Positions 52,782 to 62,716 of a DNA stretch of 64,000 nucleotides are shown here, piece after piece (the first letter of the stretch is position 1; every line of letters begins with the position of its first letter). Location: NCBI RefSeq assembly GCF_904848585.1, contig NZ_CAJHCR010000006.1, positions 186,001 through 250,000 on the forward strand. The letters are read 5' to 3'. The translations under genes and the position numbers were made by a program. Source of the DNA: Paraburkholderia kirstenboschensis. GTDB lineage: Bacteria; Pseudomonadota; Gammaproteobacteria; Burkholderiales; Burkholderiaceae. The notes below the pieces were generated by a model. The model did not search any database. It worked only from the letters and a program-made list of their open reading frames with translations, and was not told the DNA's origin.

Positions 52782-53729
52782 ATGGATATCGATTCGCAAA
52801 CCGTGCCTGCTTCGCAGCCCTTCCTTCCAAAGAAAGTGTTGGCGAAGCGCGTTAGCGCCAGGAATTTCAGTTATGTAGTCGACCGGCTATCGTTTCATAG
52901 GCTCAACGGGCTTGCGGAGAAGCATCTACGCGCGAGAGGTCACAAGATGGCCGTATTCGCGAATGAACATATTGGCGGATTTATCCATGTTTTCGGGGTC
53001 TATGAGCAGGAAGAGCTCGACGTGCTGTTCAGCTTCCTCGAACCTTTGCACGACGTTTTCCGTGCGGGCATCGGGTTAGATATCGGCGCCAATATTGGCA
53101 ACCATAGCCTTTATTTCTCGAACATATTCGACGAGGTGTATTGCTTCGAGCCAAATCCGTCGATTTTCTATTTGCTCGAATTCAATGTGAGTTTCCGGAA
53201 GAAGATCAAAGCATTCAACATCGGTCTTGGGGACAAGAAAGGAACATTCAGGTTGTCAGAGGTGCCCGATAACATGGGCGAATCGGCCATCGTCACGGAC
53301 CAGCTTGGGGCCGATGCCGACGCAAACTGCGTCGATGTGCAGATTGACAGGCTGGATAATCTCGACTATCGCGACAAAGGGCTTTGCTTTATAAAAATGG
53401 ATGTCGAGGGTTTCGAACCCAAGGTACTGCAGGGCGGCTTGCGCACTATAACGAAGCACTGGCCACTGATCGTATTGGAGCAGCACGAAAGTGACTTCAA
53501 AGAAGGAGATTCGGAGTCAATTTCAATATTGCGAGACCTGGGATACAAATTCTGCTGGCATCAGAGCGGGACAGGGTCACGAAACACTTTTATCCGGCGC
53601 ATTTTCAACTTCACGGAAATGTTTGCGGGACGTACGCACAAAGTGGTGACCGCCGAGGACGTTCCACCGGGACATTATTCGATGCTTATAGCGGTTCCTC
53701 CGCGGTTTCAAGCTGCCCTTCACATGTGA
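52782..53729 (+). CDS. FkbM-family methyltransferase
   Basis: From the ATG at 52782, behind TTGGAGTC, the protein has 315 residues. The SAM-binding motif is GLDIGANIGNHSLYF (about 97-111), followed by VYCFEPNPSIFYLLEFN. FIKMDVEGFEPKVLQGG (about 204-220) is the FkbM C-terminal signature. Family members O-methylate sugars in surface polysaccharides, glycolipids and natural products. Codon use looks more AT-rich than in neighbouring housekeeping genes, suggesting acquisition. It stands alone between a terminator and groEL. The substrate is unknown. Confidence 0.88.
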   Translation: MDIDSQTVPASQPFLPKKVLAKRVSARNFSYVVDRLSFHRLNGLAEKHLRARGHKMAVFANEHIGGFIHVFGVYEQEELDVLFSFLEPLHDVFRAGIGLDIGANIGNHSLYFSNIFDEVYCFEPNPSIFYLLEFNVSFRKKIKAFNIGLGDKKGTFRLSEVPDNMGESAIVTDQLGADADANCVDVQIDRLDNLDYRDKGLCFIKMDVEGFEPKVLQGGLRTITKHWPLIVLEQHESDFKEGDSESISILRDLGYKFCWHQSGTGSRNTFIRRIFNFTEMFAGRTHKVVTAEDVPPGHYSMLIAVPPRFQAALHM

Positions 53730-53811
53730 CGATGTGTTTGAGTAACCTTGACGTGAGCGTAGACGATCCAGAATTCTAACTTTTGAGCTTGTGAACGTCC
53801 CGACCATAATA

Positions 53812-53838
53812 AAACCCGCATTTCTGCGGGTTTTTTCT
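53812..53838. terminator. Bidirectional rho-independent terminator between fkbM-type gene and groL
   Basis: AAACCCGCA (53813-53821), loop TTTC, then TGCGGGTTT running into TTTTTCTTT forms a classic hairpin with a T-tract. On the leftward strand an A-rich flank gives a matching U-run, so it can end both the rightward methyltransferase transcript and the leftward groESL transcript. Confidence 0.9.
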
Positions 53839-53922
53839 TTGGCAAACGCACCTCGCGGCGCGCTTTTCCATGGGCTCCCGATCGAACCTCTGTGCGAGGC
53901 GCAACGGGGAGCGGACATGAAA

Positions 53923-55563
53923 TTACATGTCCATGCCCATGCCGCCCATGCCGCCGGGCATGCCGCCAGGCATCGGTGCGTCTTCCTTCGGCAGTTCGCA
54001 AACAGCTGCGTCGGTCGTCAGCAGGAGACCTGCCACCGATGCTGCGTTTTGCAGCGCCGTGCGCGTGACCTTCGTCGGGTCCACGACACCAGCGTCAACC
54101 AGGTCGACGTACTCGCCGGTTGCTGCGTTGTAGCCGTAGTTGCCTTGGCCAGCAGCAACTGCCGCCACCACGACGCTGGCTTCTTCGCCGCCGTTCGTGA
54201 CGATCTGGCGCAGCGGCTCTTCCATTGCGCGCAGGACGATTTTGATACCTGCGTCCTGATCGGCGTTAGCGCCCTTCAGGCCGGCGATCGCCGTACGTGC
54301 GCGGATCAGCGCAACGCCGCCGCCAGCAACGATGCCTTCTTCCACAGCTGCGCGCGTTGCGTGCAGTGCGTCTTCGACACGTGCCTTCTTTTCCTTCATT
54401 TCGACTTCGGTCGCAGCGCCGACCTTGATCACTGCAACGCCGCCTGCCAGCTTGGCAACGCGTTCTTGCAGCTTTTCACGGTCGTAGTCCGACGTAGCTT
54501 CTTCGATTTGCGTGCGGACCTGCTTCACACGCGCTTCGATGTTCGCAGCTTCGCCAGCGCCGTCGATGATCGTCGTGTTTTCCTTGCCCACTTCGATGCG
54601 CTTCGCCTGGCCCAGTTCGGCCAGCGTTGCCTTTTCGAGCGTCAGGCCGGTTTCTTCAGCGATGACCTGGCCGCCGGTCAGGATCGCGATGTCTTCCAGC
54701 ATGGCCTTACGGCGATCGCCGAAGCCCGGAGCCTTCACGGCAACCGTCTTCAGAATGCCGCGGATGTTGTTCACCACCAGCGTTGCCAGTGCTTCGCCTT
54801 CGACGTCTTCTGCGATGATCAGCAGCGGACGGCCAGCCTTGGCGACTTGCTCCAGAACCGGCAGCAGATCGCGGATGTTCGAAACCTTCTTGTCGTGCAG
54901 CAGCACGAACGGGTTCTCGAGCACGGCAACTTGCTTGTCCGGGTTGTTGATGAAGTACGGCGACAGGTAGCCGCGGTCGAATTGCATACCTTCGACAACG
55001 TCCAGCTCGTCTTGCAGCGACTTGCCGTCTTCGACGGTGATGACGCCTTCCTTGCCGACCTTGTCCATTGCTTCAGCGATACGATCGCCGATCGACGAGT
55101 CGCTGTTTGCCGAAATCGCGCCAACTTGAGCGATTTCCTTGTTCGTCGTGCACGGCTTGCTGATCTTGCGCAGTTCTTCGATCGCGGCCGTCACAGCCTT
55201 GTCGATACCGCGCTTCAGGTCCATCGGGTTCATGCCCGATGCAACGTACTTCATGCCTTCGCGGACGATCGACTGAGCCAGAACCGTTGCGGTCGTGGTG
55301 CCGTCACCTGCGTTGTCGCTGGTCTTGGAAGCCACTTCCTTGACCATTTGCGCGCCCATGTTCTGGAGCTTGTCTTTGAGTTCGATCTCTTTTGCGACCG
55401 ACACACCGTCCTTGGTGACCGTCGGGCCGCCGAAGCTGCGTTCCAGGACAACGTTGCGGCCCTTCGGACCCAGCGTGACCTTCACAGCGTTCGCGAGGAT
55501 GTTCACGCCTTCGACCATCTTGGCACGGGCGGAATCACCGAATACGACGTCTTTAGCTGCCAT
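53923..55563 (-). CDS. groL: Chaperonin GroEL (Hsp60)
   Basis: The 546-residue protein matches GroEL throughout. It begins AAKDVVFGDSARAKMVEGVN and has GDGTTTATVLAQ (ATP site), GGVAVIKVGAATEVEMKEKK and the C-terminal GGMPGGMGGMGMDM tail. It forms the 14-mer folding chamber with GroES. It is the second gene of the leftward groESL operon under CIRCE control. A long rightward open frame over the same DNA is a codon-bias artefact. Confidence 0.98.
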   Translation of the reverse strand: MAAKDVVFGDSARAKMVEGVNILANAVKVTLGPKGRNVVLERSFGGPTVTKDGVSVAKEIELKDKLQNMGAQMVKEVASKTSDNAGDGTTTATVLAQSIVREGMKYVASGMNPMDLKRGIDKAVTAAIEELRKISKPCTTNKEIAQVGAISANSDSSIGDRIAEAMDKVGKEGVITVEDGKSLQDELDVVEGMQFDRGYLSPYFINNPDKQVAVLENPFVLLHDKKVSNIRDLLPVLEQVAKAGRPLLIIAEDVEGEALATLVVNNIRGILKTVAVKAPGFGDRRKAMLEDIAILTGGQVIAEETGLTLEKATLAELGQAKRIEVGKENTTIIDGAGEAANIEARVKQVRTQIEEATSDYDREKLQERVAKLAGGVAVIKVGAATEVEMKEKKARVEDALHATRAAVEEGIVAGGGVALIRARTAIAGLKGANADQDAGIKIVLRAMEEPLRQIVTNGGEEASVVVAAVAAGQGNYGYNAATGEYVDLVDAGVVDPTKVTRTALQNAASVAGLLLTTDAAVCELPKEDAPMPGGMPGGMGGMGMDM

Positions 55564-55613
55564 CTTCTAACTCCTTGAATTCTTGGGATATAACCGGAAG
55601 TAGCGGCTTGCGC

Positions 55614-55904
55614 TTACTTCTGCACCACGGCCATGATGTCTTCTTCGCGCATCACGAGCAGTTCGTTGCCGTCGACCTTGACGGTCTGGCCTGCGTACTT
55701 GCCGAACAGGACACGGTCACCAACCTTCACGTCGAGCGCGATTGCGGCGCCCTTGTCGTCACGCTTGCCCGGGCCGACCGCCAGGATTTCGCCCTGATCC
55801 GGCTTTTCTGCTGCGGCTTCGGGGATCACGATGCCCGACGCGGTCTTGGTTTCTTGATCCAGACGCTTGACGATCACGCGATCATGCAAAGGACGAAGGT
55901 TCAT
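55614..55904 (-). CDS. groS: Co-chaperonin GroES
   Basis: From the ATG at 55904, preceded by GAGAGGAG, the protein has 96 residues. It starts MNLRPLHDRVIVKRLDQE, has the mobile loop TKTASGIVIPEAAAEKP and ends VDGNELLVMREEDIMAVV. It caps the GroEL ring. It is the first gene of the heat-shock operon, 50 bp before groL, with the CIRCE operator about 75-100 bp upstream of its start. Confidence 0.98.
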   Translation of the reverse strand: MNLRPLHDRVIVKRLDQETKTASGIVIPEAAAEKPDQGEILAVGPGKRDDKGAAIALDVKVGDRVLFGKYAGQTVKVDGNELLVMREEDIMAVVQK

Positions 55905-55976
55905 ACATACTCCTCTCTTGATTGAGACTGAAGAACGCTTGGAAAACCCGGCTGGCCGAGCCAACCGGCGAAGTTG

Positions 55977-56003
55977 TTAGCACTCTCGTGCAGCGAGTGC
56001 TAA
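55977..56003 (-). promoter_or_regulatory. CIRCE operator (HrcA binding site)
   Basis: TTAGCACTC (55977-55985), 9 bp, then GAGTGCTAA (55995-56003) is a perfect match to the CIRCE consensus. HrcA binds it to repress groESL until heat shock. It overlaps the last base of the -10 box on the leftward strand, consistent with repression by blocking initiation. Confidence 0.97.
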
Positions 56004-56031
56004 TTATATGGACGGGTGGTGACAAATTCAA
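56003..56031 (-). promoter_or_regulatory. Sigma70-type promoter of groESL
   Basis: On the leftward strand TTGAAT (56031-56026) and a perfect TATAAT (56008-56003) are separated by 17 bp. The start of transcription would fall inside the CIRCE element. No separate sigma32-type promoter is obvious to me. Confidence 0.85.
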
Positions 56032-56822
56032 GAAGGGATGTGGGGCGGCGTCGAGATTCGCTGAACTTCGAAAATCGCTCACTCAGGTTCGAGGTGGCGA
56101 CTCATATTGGGACGCCGCGACGGCACGCAGTTCCCTGTTAAAACAATGACTTAGAAGAAGGTCCGTCGTACCGCTCGGGCGAACGCTCTGCACTGACTGT
56201 CGGCCGCTTCTCGGCCCACCCTCCGCAAAAATTAGCAATCGCCGTTGGATCAAGGGTAAACGCTGTGGTTGATCATGCTCGGCGACCTGTGAAGACGACA
56301 CCCCGCCATCGCTCCTGATCACCGACAGTTTTGGCTGGCCGGTCGGTTCCGCTCACTGCGCGGACGGTTGCATGTAAGGCAGTTGCGTTTGCGCTCGCGA
56401 AGAAGCCGCGCGGGCGCCCGGGGACATTTCGCCGAATACGGCACGCCTGTTGTCGTGCCCGCCCGACTCACGTGTACCGATTGCTGCCGTACCGAAACTT
56501 ACCCAGGTGGTTTTTACGGCTGCTGAAATCCGGCGGCGCGGGAAAATCAGATCGTGATCGGCGACGTGGCGTCTTTTTGCAGAGCGCCTGCTCCGTCGCT
56601 ACGCCCACTGCGCTTCGCGCTTTCTTGCAGCCCGAAGACTGGCACAGCGATTGACGTGAGCCGCGATGTCTCTTGTTTATTCTCCGCGAGCGAATTGATA
56701 ACAACCGAGTGGTCGCCTGCCTCTATGAGGGAACCCGGACAAGGATCGAGATCCCGTGCAAGGCACTTGTTCCTGACCACACCGGTCAGAAGAAAGAACC
56801 TTGCAACATGCTTGCGCGTATT
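56032..56822. other. Intergenic stretch between groESL and the HAD-UbiA gene
   Basis: Nearly 800 bp hold no gene I can support. Several open frames of 60-120 codons occur on both strands, but none has a family motif. The leftward groESL promoter occupies the left edge. The rest lies downstream of the leftward HAD-UbiA gene and may include its terminator, which I could not pick out. Confidence 0.5.
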
Positions 56823-58238
56823 TCAGATCGCAATAACGACTGCTACCACGCAGAGCAGGATGATCGATAGGCTCCCGCGGTTCTTGATGGAGAACACTAT
56901 CGGGTCGTCATGCATTTGACCGCGGAACGCGACCATCCAGACGCGGCTGATCCAGAAGAGCAGCAGGCAAAACAGGATCCACAGCCTGTGCGGATGGCTA
57001 TACAGCACGTTCACGTCAGCTGAATTCATGTAAAGAGCAAGTATGAGTACCGCGACGTAGCCTGCTGCCGTTCCCATCGAGCGCACCATGCTCATGTCCG
57101 CAGTGTAGTAGCCCCGGCCCGCGGCACAGTCCTTGCCTTCACGTTGCAGCTTGTCGAGTTCCGTGTAGCGCTTCACCATGGCCAGACTGAGAAAGATCAT
57201 CACCGAAAACATGACCAACCAGTCCGACAGCACGACGTCCACGGCCGCCCCGCCGGCCACAATGCGGGCGGTGTACAGCGCAGCCAGCACGAAAACGTCT
57301 ACCAGCATCACGCGCTTGAGACGCAACGAATAGGCGAGCGTCACCGCGACATACGCGGCTAGCGCAAGCTGGAATCGCGTCGGCAGCATGATGGCCAAGC
57401 TCGCCGACGCCGCCAGCAGGACGAACATCAGGCCAATGCCAGCCAAAAGCGGCAATTCTCCAGAAGCGAACGGGCGCCGGCGCTTGCGGCTGTGGCGCCT
57501 GTCCGCATCCAGATCGAGCATGTCGTTCAGCAGGTACACCGATGACGCGCAGAAGCAGAAAGAAAGAAACGCAATCCCGTCAGCGACGAGTACATCGACA
57601 TTCATGAAGCGATGCGACGCAAGTAGCGGGACGAAGATCAACAGGTTCTTCACCCACTGATAGACACGCATCTCCTTAAGAGACGACCGGATGAATGACC
57701 GCTTGCTGTCGAAAATTACGGTTGCCTGATTCACTCGTTGCGCGGCGGCCTGAATGCTCTTACCCCCGACAACTATCGCTTTGCGAGACTGCTTCCACAC
57801 GGGTACGTCGGCGCGCGCATTACCGCAATAGTCGAAACCATGCGCACCAAACTCCGCCGTCAAGGTTCCGGCCTTGTTAGTGCCGGACAGATTGTGCGTT
57901 TCATTGCTTGCCATCACACCTTTGAAGAAACCAAAGTGCGACGCAATCTGCTCAGCGAACCGTTGATCGCTGGCAGTGCAAAGATAAAGATCACGGCCGC
58001 TAGAGCGCTCCTGTTTCAGAAACTCGACGAGGCGTGCGTTGTACGGAAGGAGCGATACGTCGATGGTGACACGCGCAGCTATCTGAGCCTTCAGATAGCC
58101 TTTGCCGCGCAGCAGCCATGCGATGCAATGAAACAGATATAACGGGTTTTGCTTTATGAGCGCAAGGAACGACTCAATAAGCAGGTCGCTGTCGGTCAAA
58201 GTGCCGTCCAGATCAACGCATAGAGGAACAGCGATCAT
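56823..58238 (-). CDS. HAD hydrolase-UbiA prenyltransferase fusion
   Basis: The ATG at 58238, behind GAGGTGAC, gives 471 residues. The N-terminal about 190 residues form a HAD phosphatase domain (VDLDGTLTDSD near 8-18, LCTASDQRFAEQIA, and a GNARADVPVW motif). The C-terminal part is a UbiA-type membrane prenyltransferase with about eight helices and the motif LLNDMLDLDADRRH (about 236-249). Such fusions resemble decaprenyl-phosphate phosphoribose synthases with a built-in phosphatase. They would make a polyprenyl-phosphate pentose donor for cell-envelope glycans. The adjacent divergent GT-C-like gene fits that idea. The substrate is inferred. Confidence 0.8.
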   Translation of the reverse strand: MIAVPLCVDLDGTLTDSDLLIESFLALIKQNPLYLFHCIAWLLRGKGYLKAQIAARVTIDVSLLPYNARLVEFLKQERSSGRDLYLCTASDQRFAEQIASHFGFFKGVMASNETHNLSGTNKAGTLTAEFGAHGFDYCGNARADVPVWKQSRKAIVVGGKSIQAAAQRVNQATVIFDSKRSFIRSSLKEMRVYQWVKNLLIFVPLLASHRFMNVDVLVADGIAFLSFCFCASSVYLLNDMLDLDADRRHSRKRRRPFASGELPLLAGIGLMFVLLAASASLAIMLPTRFQLALAAYVAVTLAYSLRLKRVMLVDVFVLAALYTARIVAGGAAVDVVLSDWLVMFSVMIFLSLAMVKRYTELDKLQREGKDCAAGRGYYTADMSMVRSMGTAAGYVAVLILALYMNSADVNVLYSHPHRLWILFCLLLFWISRVWMVAFRGQMHDDPIVFSIKNRGSLSIILLCVVAVVIAI

Positions 58239-59018
58239 AGTCACCTCGATCGTTATCAATATCTGATCAACACCAGATCAGGCAAGAAAAGCGACGAACG
58301 TTCGCCGTTGATATCCGGCTATTGTCGGCGTCCTCCGACAGGTAGATAGGCGAACGCACCATCGCACGATCACCATGAAAGATCGCCCGCCAAAGACGCC
58401 TTTTTGACGATCAGCGTCGACGGTATTCAGTTGGCGGCCATCACACTCATAACGCGACTTCGTTTAGCTCGAGGGTGCATCGGAGATGGATAATCACTTT
58501 TATCGAACGGCGAAGGTGCGTCACGCTCACGCAGGCTCATTCTCAACGCGTCAAGCGTAGCATTGGCTGGGTCGTCTCCGCCAAGCGGCGGCATGAACTG
58601 TGGTGATAATGGCCGATATCGTGGAAGGCGCGTTTAACGGACGTGTTTGCGCAGATGTGCACCACATGTATCTCCATAGAATGCGACTTGCGCCTTGTCC
58701 CCTAAAGTAAAAATCCTGATAATCAACAACTGGTTCCAGCGGCCGTTAGCAACTTGATGCCGACGACGAAAATCGATCTGGATACCTAATTCCATCGCCC
58801 GGCACCAGCCAGAGTTGTTTCGCCACTGCCGTATCTGTCGATAGACACCATCAGGGACGCGCACGACAAGCGTCACGCTTAATCGCCAGCACTGAACTGG
58901 CATGTCATATCGTCTTTGTAGCGCGGACCGTCAGCCCCGTAGATCGAGTTGCTCGAGACTCTGGCAGGCGTGCGTCGATCATTGCACGATTCTTTCAATC
59001 CCGGAAGAAGGCCATTCT
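58239..59018. other. Divergent intergenic region between HAD-UbiA and GT-C-like genes
   Basis: About 780 bp without a supportable gene separate two divergent membrane-protein genes. It should contain their promoters. Apart from a short palindrome near 58263-58281, I see no clear regulatory signature. Confidence 0.5.
58263..58281. promoter_or_regulatory. Short palindrome upstream of the HAD-UbiA gene
   Basis: CTGATC and GATCAG flank a 7-bp spacer 25 bp upstream of the HAD-UbiA start. The symmetry and position suit an operator, but a 6-bp inverted repeat can also arise by chance. Confidence 0.3.
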
Positions 59019-60629
59019 ATGTCTACGACAATGAAACGCACCTTTGAGCATATACGTTGGACCCAATTGAGCGACCAGATTGTTGTCTTTGTATTCGCTT
59101 CGTCACTGTACGCAGCGATCTTGTATAACACTGGTACCGACAGCACACTCATGGCCGGCATCGTCGGATTCTCTGTTGTGGCTGGCGCAATCCTATGGGG
59201 CTATCTGTCGAAGGCCCAGTGGCGCACGACAATCCTGTCGGCTCTATTCATCGCGGTCGTGTTGTGGGCATTTGGTCACTTGCGAGAGTTCAGTTACGAC
59301 GGCCTGAATTACCACCTCGCCACGCCCTTGATGCTTGACCACGCGTTGAATGGCGTCATCGGAGCGCGAGAACCGGGAGGCGTTTTCTGGGCTCTGCATT
59401 ATCCGAAGTCTTTCGGATACTTTGCATACACCGCAAAACTCCTGACGGGGCACTTCAACAGCGGGAAGTCGTTCACTCTATTGCTTAGCGTTCCTGCGCT
59501 TTATTCTCTGATGCAGTTGTTTCGGACCGCAGGCATATCGAGCAGGCTCGCACTGGTGGGAGCCGCTACCTGCATCTACAATCCTGTTGCGATCGGACAA
59601 GTTACTACGTTTTACGTCGACGCGTCCCATTTCTACTGCTGGACCATTTTCTCCGTCAATCTACTCTTTGCCATCAAGCGCTTGCCTTACTCGAAGGCAC
59701 AACTCGGCGGCGCGCTCGTGCTCCTGATAGCATCAAAGCTGACGGGACCTGTCTTCGCATCGATATCCATATTCGTATTCATTGTGGTGGCAATCGTGAC
59801 CGGAGAAAGATCGAGCTTCTTTCGGCGGTACAAAGGCATATTCGGACAATTGGTTATCTGGTCTTTCGTTGCGGTCGCAATCGTCGGCTACTCACCGTAC
59901 GTTGAAAACGTCGTTGCCGGCAAGCACATCTTCTATCCCGTTCTAGGGAAGGATAAGGTCGACGTGATGGAAGAGAAGGCATCGCCGCATTTTCTTGCCA
60001 TGAACCCGCTGCACAGGCTGCTTCTATCATATTTCTCCGTACCGTATAACTGCAGTTCTTGCCGCGAAGCGGAGCCCATCTTCGCGCCCACAAAGGCCCA
60101 AATGCGCGATGCATTCATCGCGATGCATACGGCCGATATGCGTTTTGCAGGCTTCGGTCCGCTCTTCGGAATTATGCTGATCGCCTGTCTGGCTTCCTTC
60201 TTCTGGCGAAGGAAGAACGCCGATGTCGTAAAGATATATCTGCTTGCAACTCTGGTACTTGTTCTCAGTCATCCGCAATCGTGGTGGGCGCGCTACGTGC
60301 CAATGTTCTATGTCGTTCCGTTTCTGGTGGTTGCGGGCTTCTCATCAAACCGTAGGTTATTCAGAGTAGTAATTGCTTTGGGCATCATGAACTCGACCCT
60401 CGCTCTCGTCAGTGTCGGGGGCTACCTCGCCCTGAAGGGCGCTCACTACAACAACGCAGTCGCCTCGGTACGCGCGACGTGCGGCAAGCGCCAGATCGCA
60501 TTGCCGTCTTCTGAAATGAATTGGGAACCGGACCTGCGTGACGACCATCTCGTCGTTATGACGGGAAGCTCTCCGACGGAGCCCGGGTGCATGGTAAATT
60601 TTGACGAATTAATGGTTATGAAAAAGTAG
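59019..60629 (+). CDS. GT-C-like polytopic membrane glycosyltransferase (hypothetical)
   Basis: From the ATG at 59019, behind GGAAGAAGG, the protein has 536 residues and about 11-12 membrane helices. A conserved-looking acidic loop, REFSYDGLNYHLATPLML, follows the third or fourth helix, as in GT-C enzymes that use polyprenyl-phosphate sugars. A short soluble C-terminal tail (about 60 residues) contains three Cys in the final third, probably periplasmic. It is divergent from the HAD-UbiA gene, which may make its lipid-linked donor, and a glycosidase-like gene follows 195 bp behind. No characterised homologue is recognised. Confidence 0.65.
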   Translation: MSTTMKRTFEHIRWTQLSDQIVVFVFASSLYAAILYNTGTDSTLMAGIVGFSVVAGAILWGYLSKAQWRTTILSALFIAVVLWAFGHLREFSYDGLNYHLATPLMLDHALNGVIGAREPGGVFWALHYPKSFGYFAYTAKLLTGHFNSGKSFTLLLSVPALYSLMQLFRTAGISSRLALVGAATCIYNPVAIGQVTTFYVDASHFYCWTIFSVNLLFAIKRLPYSKAQLGGALVLLIASKLTGPVFASISIFVFIVVAIVTGERSSFFRRYKGIFGQLVIWSFVAVAIVGYSPYVENVVAGKHIFYPVLGKDKVDVMEEKASPHFLAMNPLHRLLLSYFSVPYNCSSCREAEPIFAPTKAQMRDAFIAMHTADMRFAGFGPLFGIMLIACLASFFWRRKNADVVKIYLLATLVLVLSHPQSWWARYVPMFYVVPFLVVAGFSSNRRLFRVVIALGIMNSTLALVSVGGYLALKGAHYNNAVASVRATCGKRQIALPSSEMNWEPDLRDDHLVVMTGSSPTEPGCMVNFDELMVMKK

Positions 60630-60824
60630 CGTCGATATCGCTTCTGCTCGAACTCGCACGGACCTCCGGATCAGTCGAACTTTATTCGGCCAATTAGGCC
60701 ATTAGAGCGCCAGTTTTGGCCCGTTTAGATAGGATTCGCAGGCAGCACGGTATCCTCACAATCGCAAAAGAATGTCGGCCAATAGTGCCGACGCAACTCC
60801 AAGCTTTGACCTCAGGTGACGCTT

Positions 60825-62261
60825 ATGCACGACAAGACGAACGATGGCAGACGACTCGCACTTCGGACTTTGGCGGCGCTTGGTTGCACGTCGTTGGAGG
60901 GGCTATGGCCGGCAGTCGCATCCGCGGCGACACGGCGCGCTTCCGAAACGCCGTTTGCCGGGCCAAGAATCACTGACATGATGGGTTCTAATGGCTGGGC
61001 CGGCTCGCCTATCGATACGGCTATGTGGAAGAAGATGGGCCTCACCTTTGGACGCGGACCCGTTGGACCGGGCCAGCCGAATGGCCCCTCGGACATAATG
61101 CGTGTCGACAAGACGGAGAATGACAACAACGTCGACCTTGGGCCCCTTATCCTCCATAACAACCGGAATGGAATCCGCACGCTGCTGCTACTCGCCTATA
61201 CGGCGCTCTGGAATGCGAGCGTGCGGGGCGACAGCAAATCGGCGCCAGTCGACGTGAAACCATGGGAACGCTATGTGGAAGCCGTGGTCAGCAAATACTC
61301 CAAGCCGCCGTACAACGTCCGGTTTTTCCAGATATGGAATGAAGCGGCGGGGAAACTTTCGGGCGGCTCGCCGCAGGCATCGTTCTGGCACGGAGTGACT
61401 AAAACGGGTATCAGGGACCCGGACAAAGGTCCGTATGAGCAGGCGATGCAGGACTATGTCGAGAAGATCCACATTCCCGCGGCGCGGATTATCCGCCGCC
61501 ACGGTGCGTACGTCGTGTACGGCGGCTGGCCGGACCAGGGCGGCCTGGAAACTTACATTCAGTGGCTCGAGTACAAGAGTCCGAAGTACAACGAGCGGAT
61601 GCTCGATTGCGTCGACTATCTCGACACGCACTATCTTTGGATCAATGCTTTCGACGAACTCTACGACCGTTATATAAAGCGGGGGCCGGCGCGTGGCTTG
61701 TGGCAGACCGAGATCGGCGACCGTTACATGATCGACACTCACTACTTGCCGACTTACTTCTTTCAGTTTGCCGTGTGGGCGCTCGACCGGAACTGGGACA
61801 ACCGCGACAAGTACGTCTCGATGGTGTATCACTGGGAAGGCGTAGAGTCCTTCCGGCTTACACGCCGAGGGCCGCCACAAGCCTTCAACGTGTCGGGCCA
61901 AAGTCTGATCGTGTTGAATCAGACCGTTGGTGGCGTGCTGTCACGCTTTCCGCAAAAGCTGGACTTCAGTCCGGATGCGTCGGGTACCGCCTTGCGCTCG
62001 GACGACCAGATCGTCATACAGGTGGAGGCACTGCCAGGCTGGCACACGGTGAACGTGCCTGGCCTGGCAGCGCCTGCGTCGGGAAAACCGTCTGTTCAGG
62101 TTATCGATGCAATTTCGGGTTCCATTCAGCGCGCCGCGGACGTGACAATGAAATGGGACAGTAACGCGCTGAACGTCCGATTCAATGTTCCGACTCGTGT
62201 GAACGGCCAAGGTGGCAAAGGAACGCCGAAACACCTCGCCTATATTGTCGTGCGACCGTAG
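60825..62261 (+). CDS. Exported clan GH-A glycoside hydrolase-like protein
   Basis: The ATG at 60825, preceded by AGGTGA, gives 478 residues. The N-terminus has DGRRLALRTLAALG followed by a hydrophobic stretch ending AVASAATRR, a possible Tat-type signal. The TIM-barrel domain has FFQIWNEAAG (Glu near 173, acid/base) and GLWQTEIGD (Glu near 295, nucleophile), with a beta-sandwich-like C-terminal part from about 370. This resembles GH39-type enzymes in layout. It lies behind the GT-C-like gene and may trim or degrade the polymer made nearby. The family assignment is tentative. Confidence 0.75.
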   Translation: MHDKTNDGRRLALRTLAALGCTSLEGLWPAVASAATRRASETPFAGPRITDMMGSNGWAGSPIDTAMWKKMGLTFGRGPVGPGQPNGPSDIMRVDKTENDNNVDLGPLILHNNRNGIRTLLLLAYTALWNASVRGDSKSAPVDVKPWERYVEAVVSKYSKPPYNVRFFQIWNEAAGKLSGGSPQASFWHGVTKTGIRDPDKGPYEQAMQDYVEKIHIPAARIIRRHGAYVVYGGWPDQGGLETYIQWLEYKSPKYNERMLDCVDYLDTHYLWINAFDELYDRYIKRGPARGLWQTEIGDRYMIDTHYLPTYFFQFAVWALDRNWDNRDKYVSMVYHWEGVESFRLTRRGPPQAFNVSGQSLIVLNQTVGGVLSRFPQKLDFSPDASGTALRSDDQIVIQVEALPGWHTVNVPGLAAPASGKPSVQVIDAISGSIQRAADVTMKWDSNALNVRFNVPTRVNGQGGKGTPKHLAYIVVRP

Positions 62262-62280
62262 GCAACCGCCGACTGTGCCG

Positions 62281-62321
62281 ATCGCTGCGCACCGGCGCGA
62301 CCGGCGCAGGTGCGCAGCGAT
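62281..62321 (+). terminator. Hairpin after the glycoside hydrolase gene
   Basis: ATCGCTGCGCACC (62281-62293) and its exact complement GGTGCGCAGCGAT (62309-62321) flank a 15-nt GC-rich loop, 19 bp behind the stop at 62261. There is no T-tract, so it may stabilise the mRNA end or be assisted by Rho. Confidence 0.55.
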
Positions 62322-62716
62322 TGCCTCGCGCAACGGCCTCGCACCCTTCGGGCCGTCATAACCGGCGGGAATGCCGCCACGCGCGCACAAGCCCGCTTGC
62401 CGAGCCGCCGCCAGATGTCGACGGGCACCATGGGGGCAATCGGCACCGAGATGGCGAAGCGCGCCTTGGCAAAGGATCGCCCTCCCGTTCACACCGAACG
62501 ACGCGCAATTTGTTGGGACGCACTGCGTCTCAGAGCAACACCGGCATCCAGTTGTGCCGGGAGTTCCGCGCGCTGCGGTAGCGCAGGCCAGTCGGAAGGC
62601 CGTCCGACGAACGCCGTTCACGCTCCGGCTCTGGCCTGATGAAAATGATCGAAGCTGGCTCTACAGGCCAAACGAGTTTCGGCGCACACTGCGCACAGAA
62701 ACTCAACGGAGCAGCC
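62322..62716. other. Intergenic stretch before the PaiB-like gene
   Basis: About 395 bp without a supportable gene. In-frame codons upstream of the PaiB-like ATG reach back to 62639 but lack homology. No clear promoter was picked out. Confidence 0.5.

Noticed and set aside
53791..55578. Rightward 595-codon frame opposite groL
   Set aside because: It is an artefact of groEL codon use; the composition is His/Arg/Cys-rich and no domain is seen.
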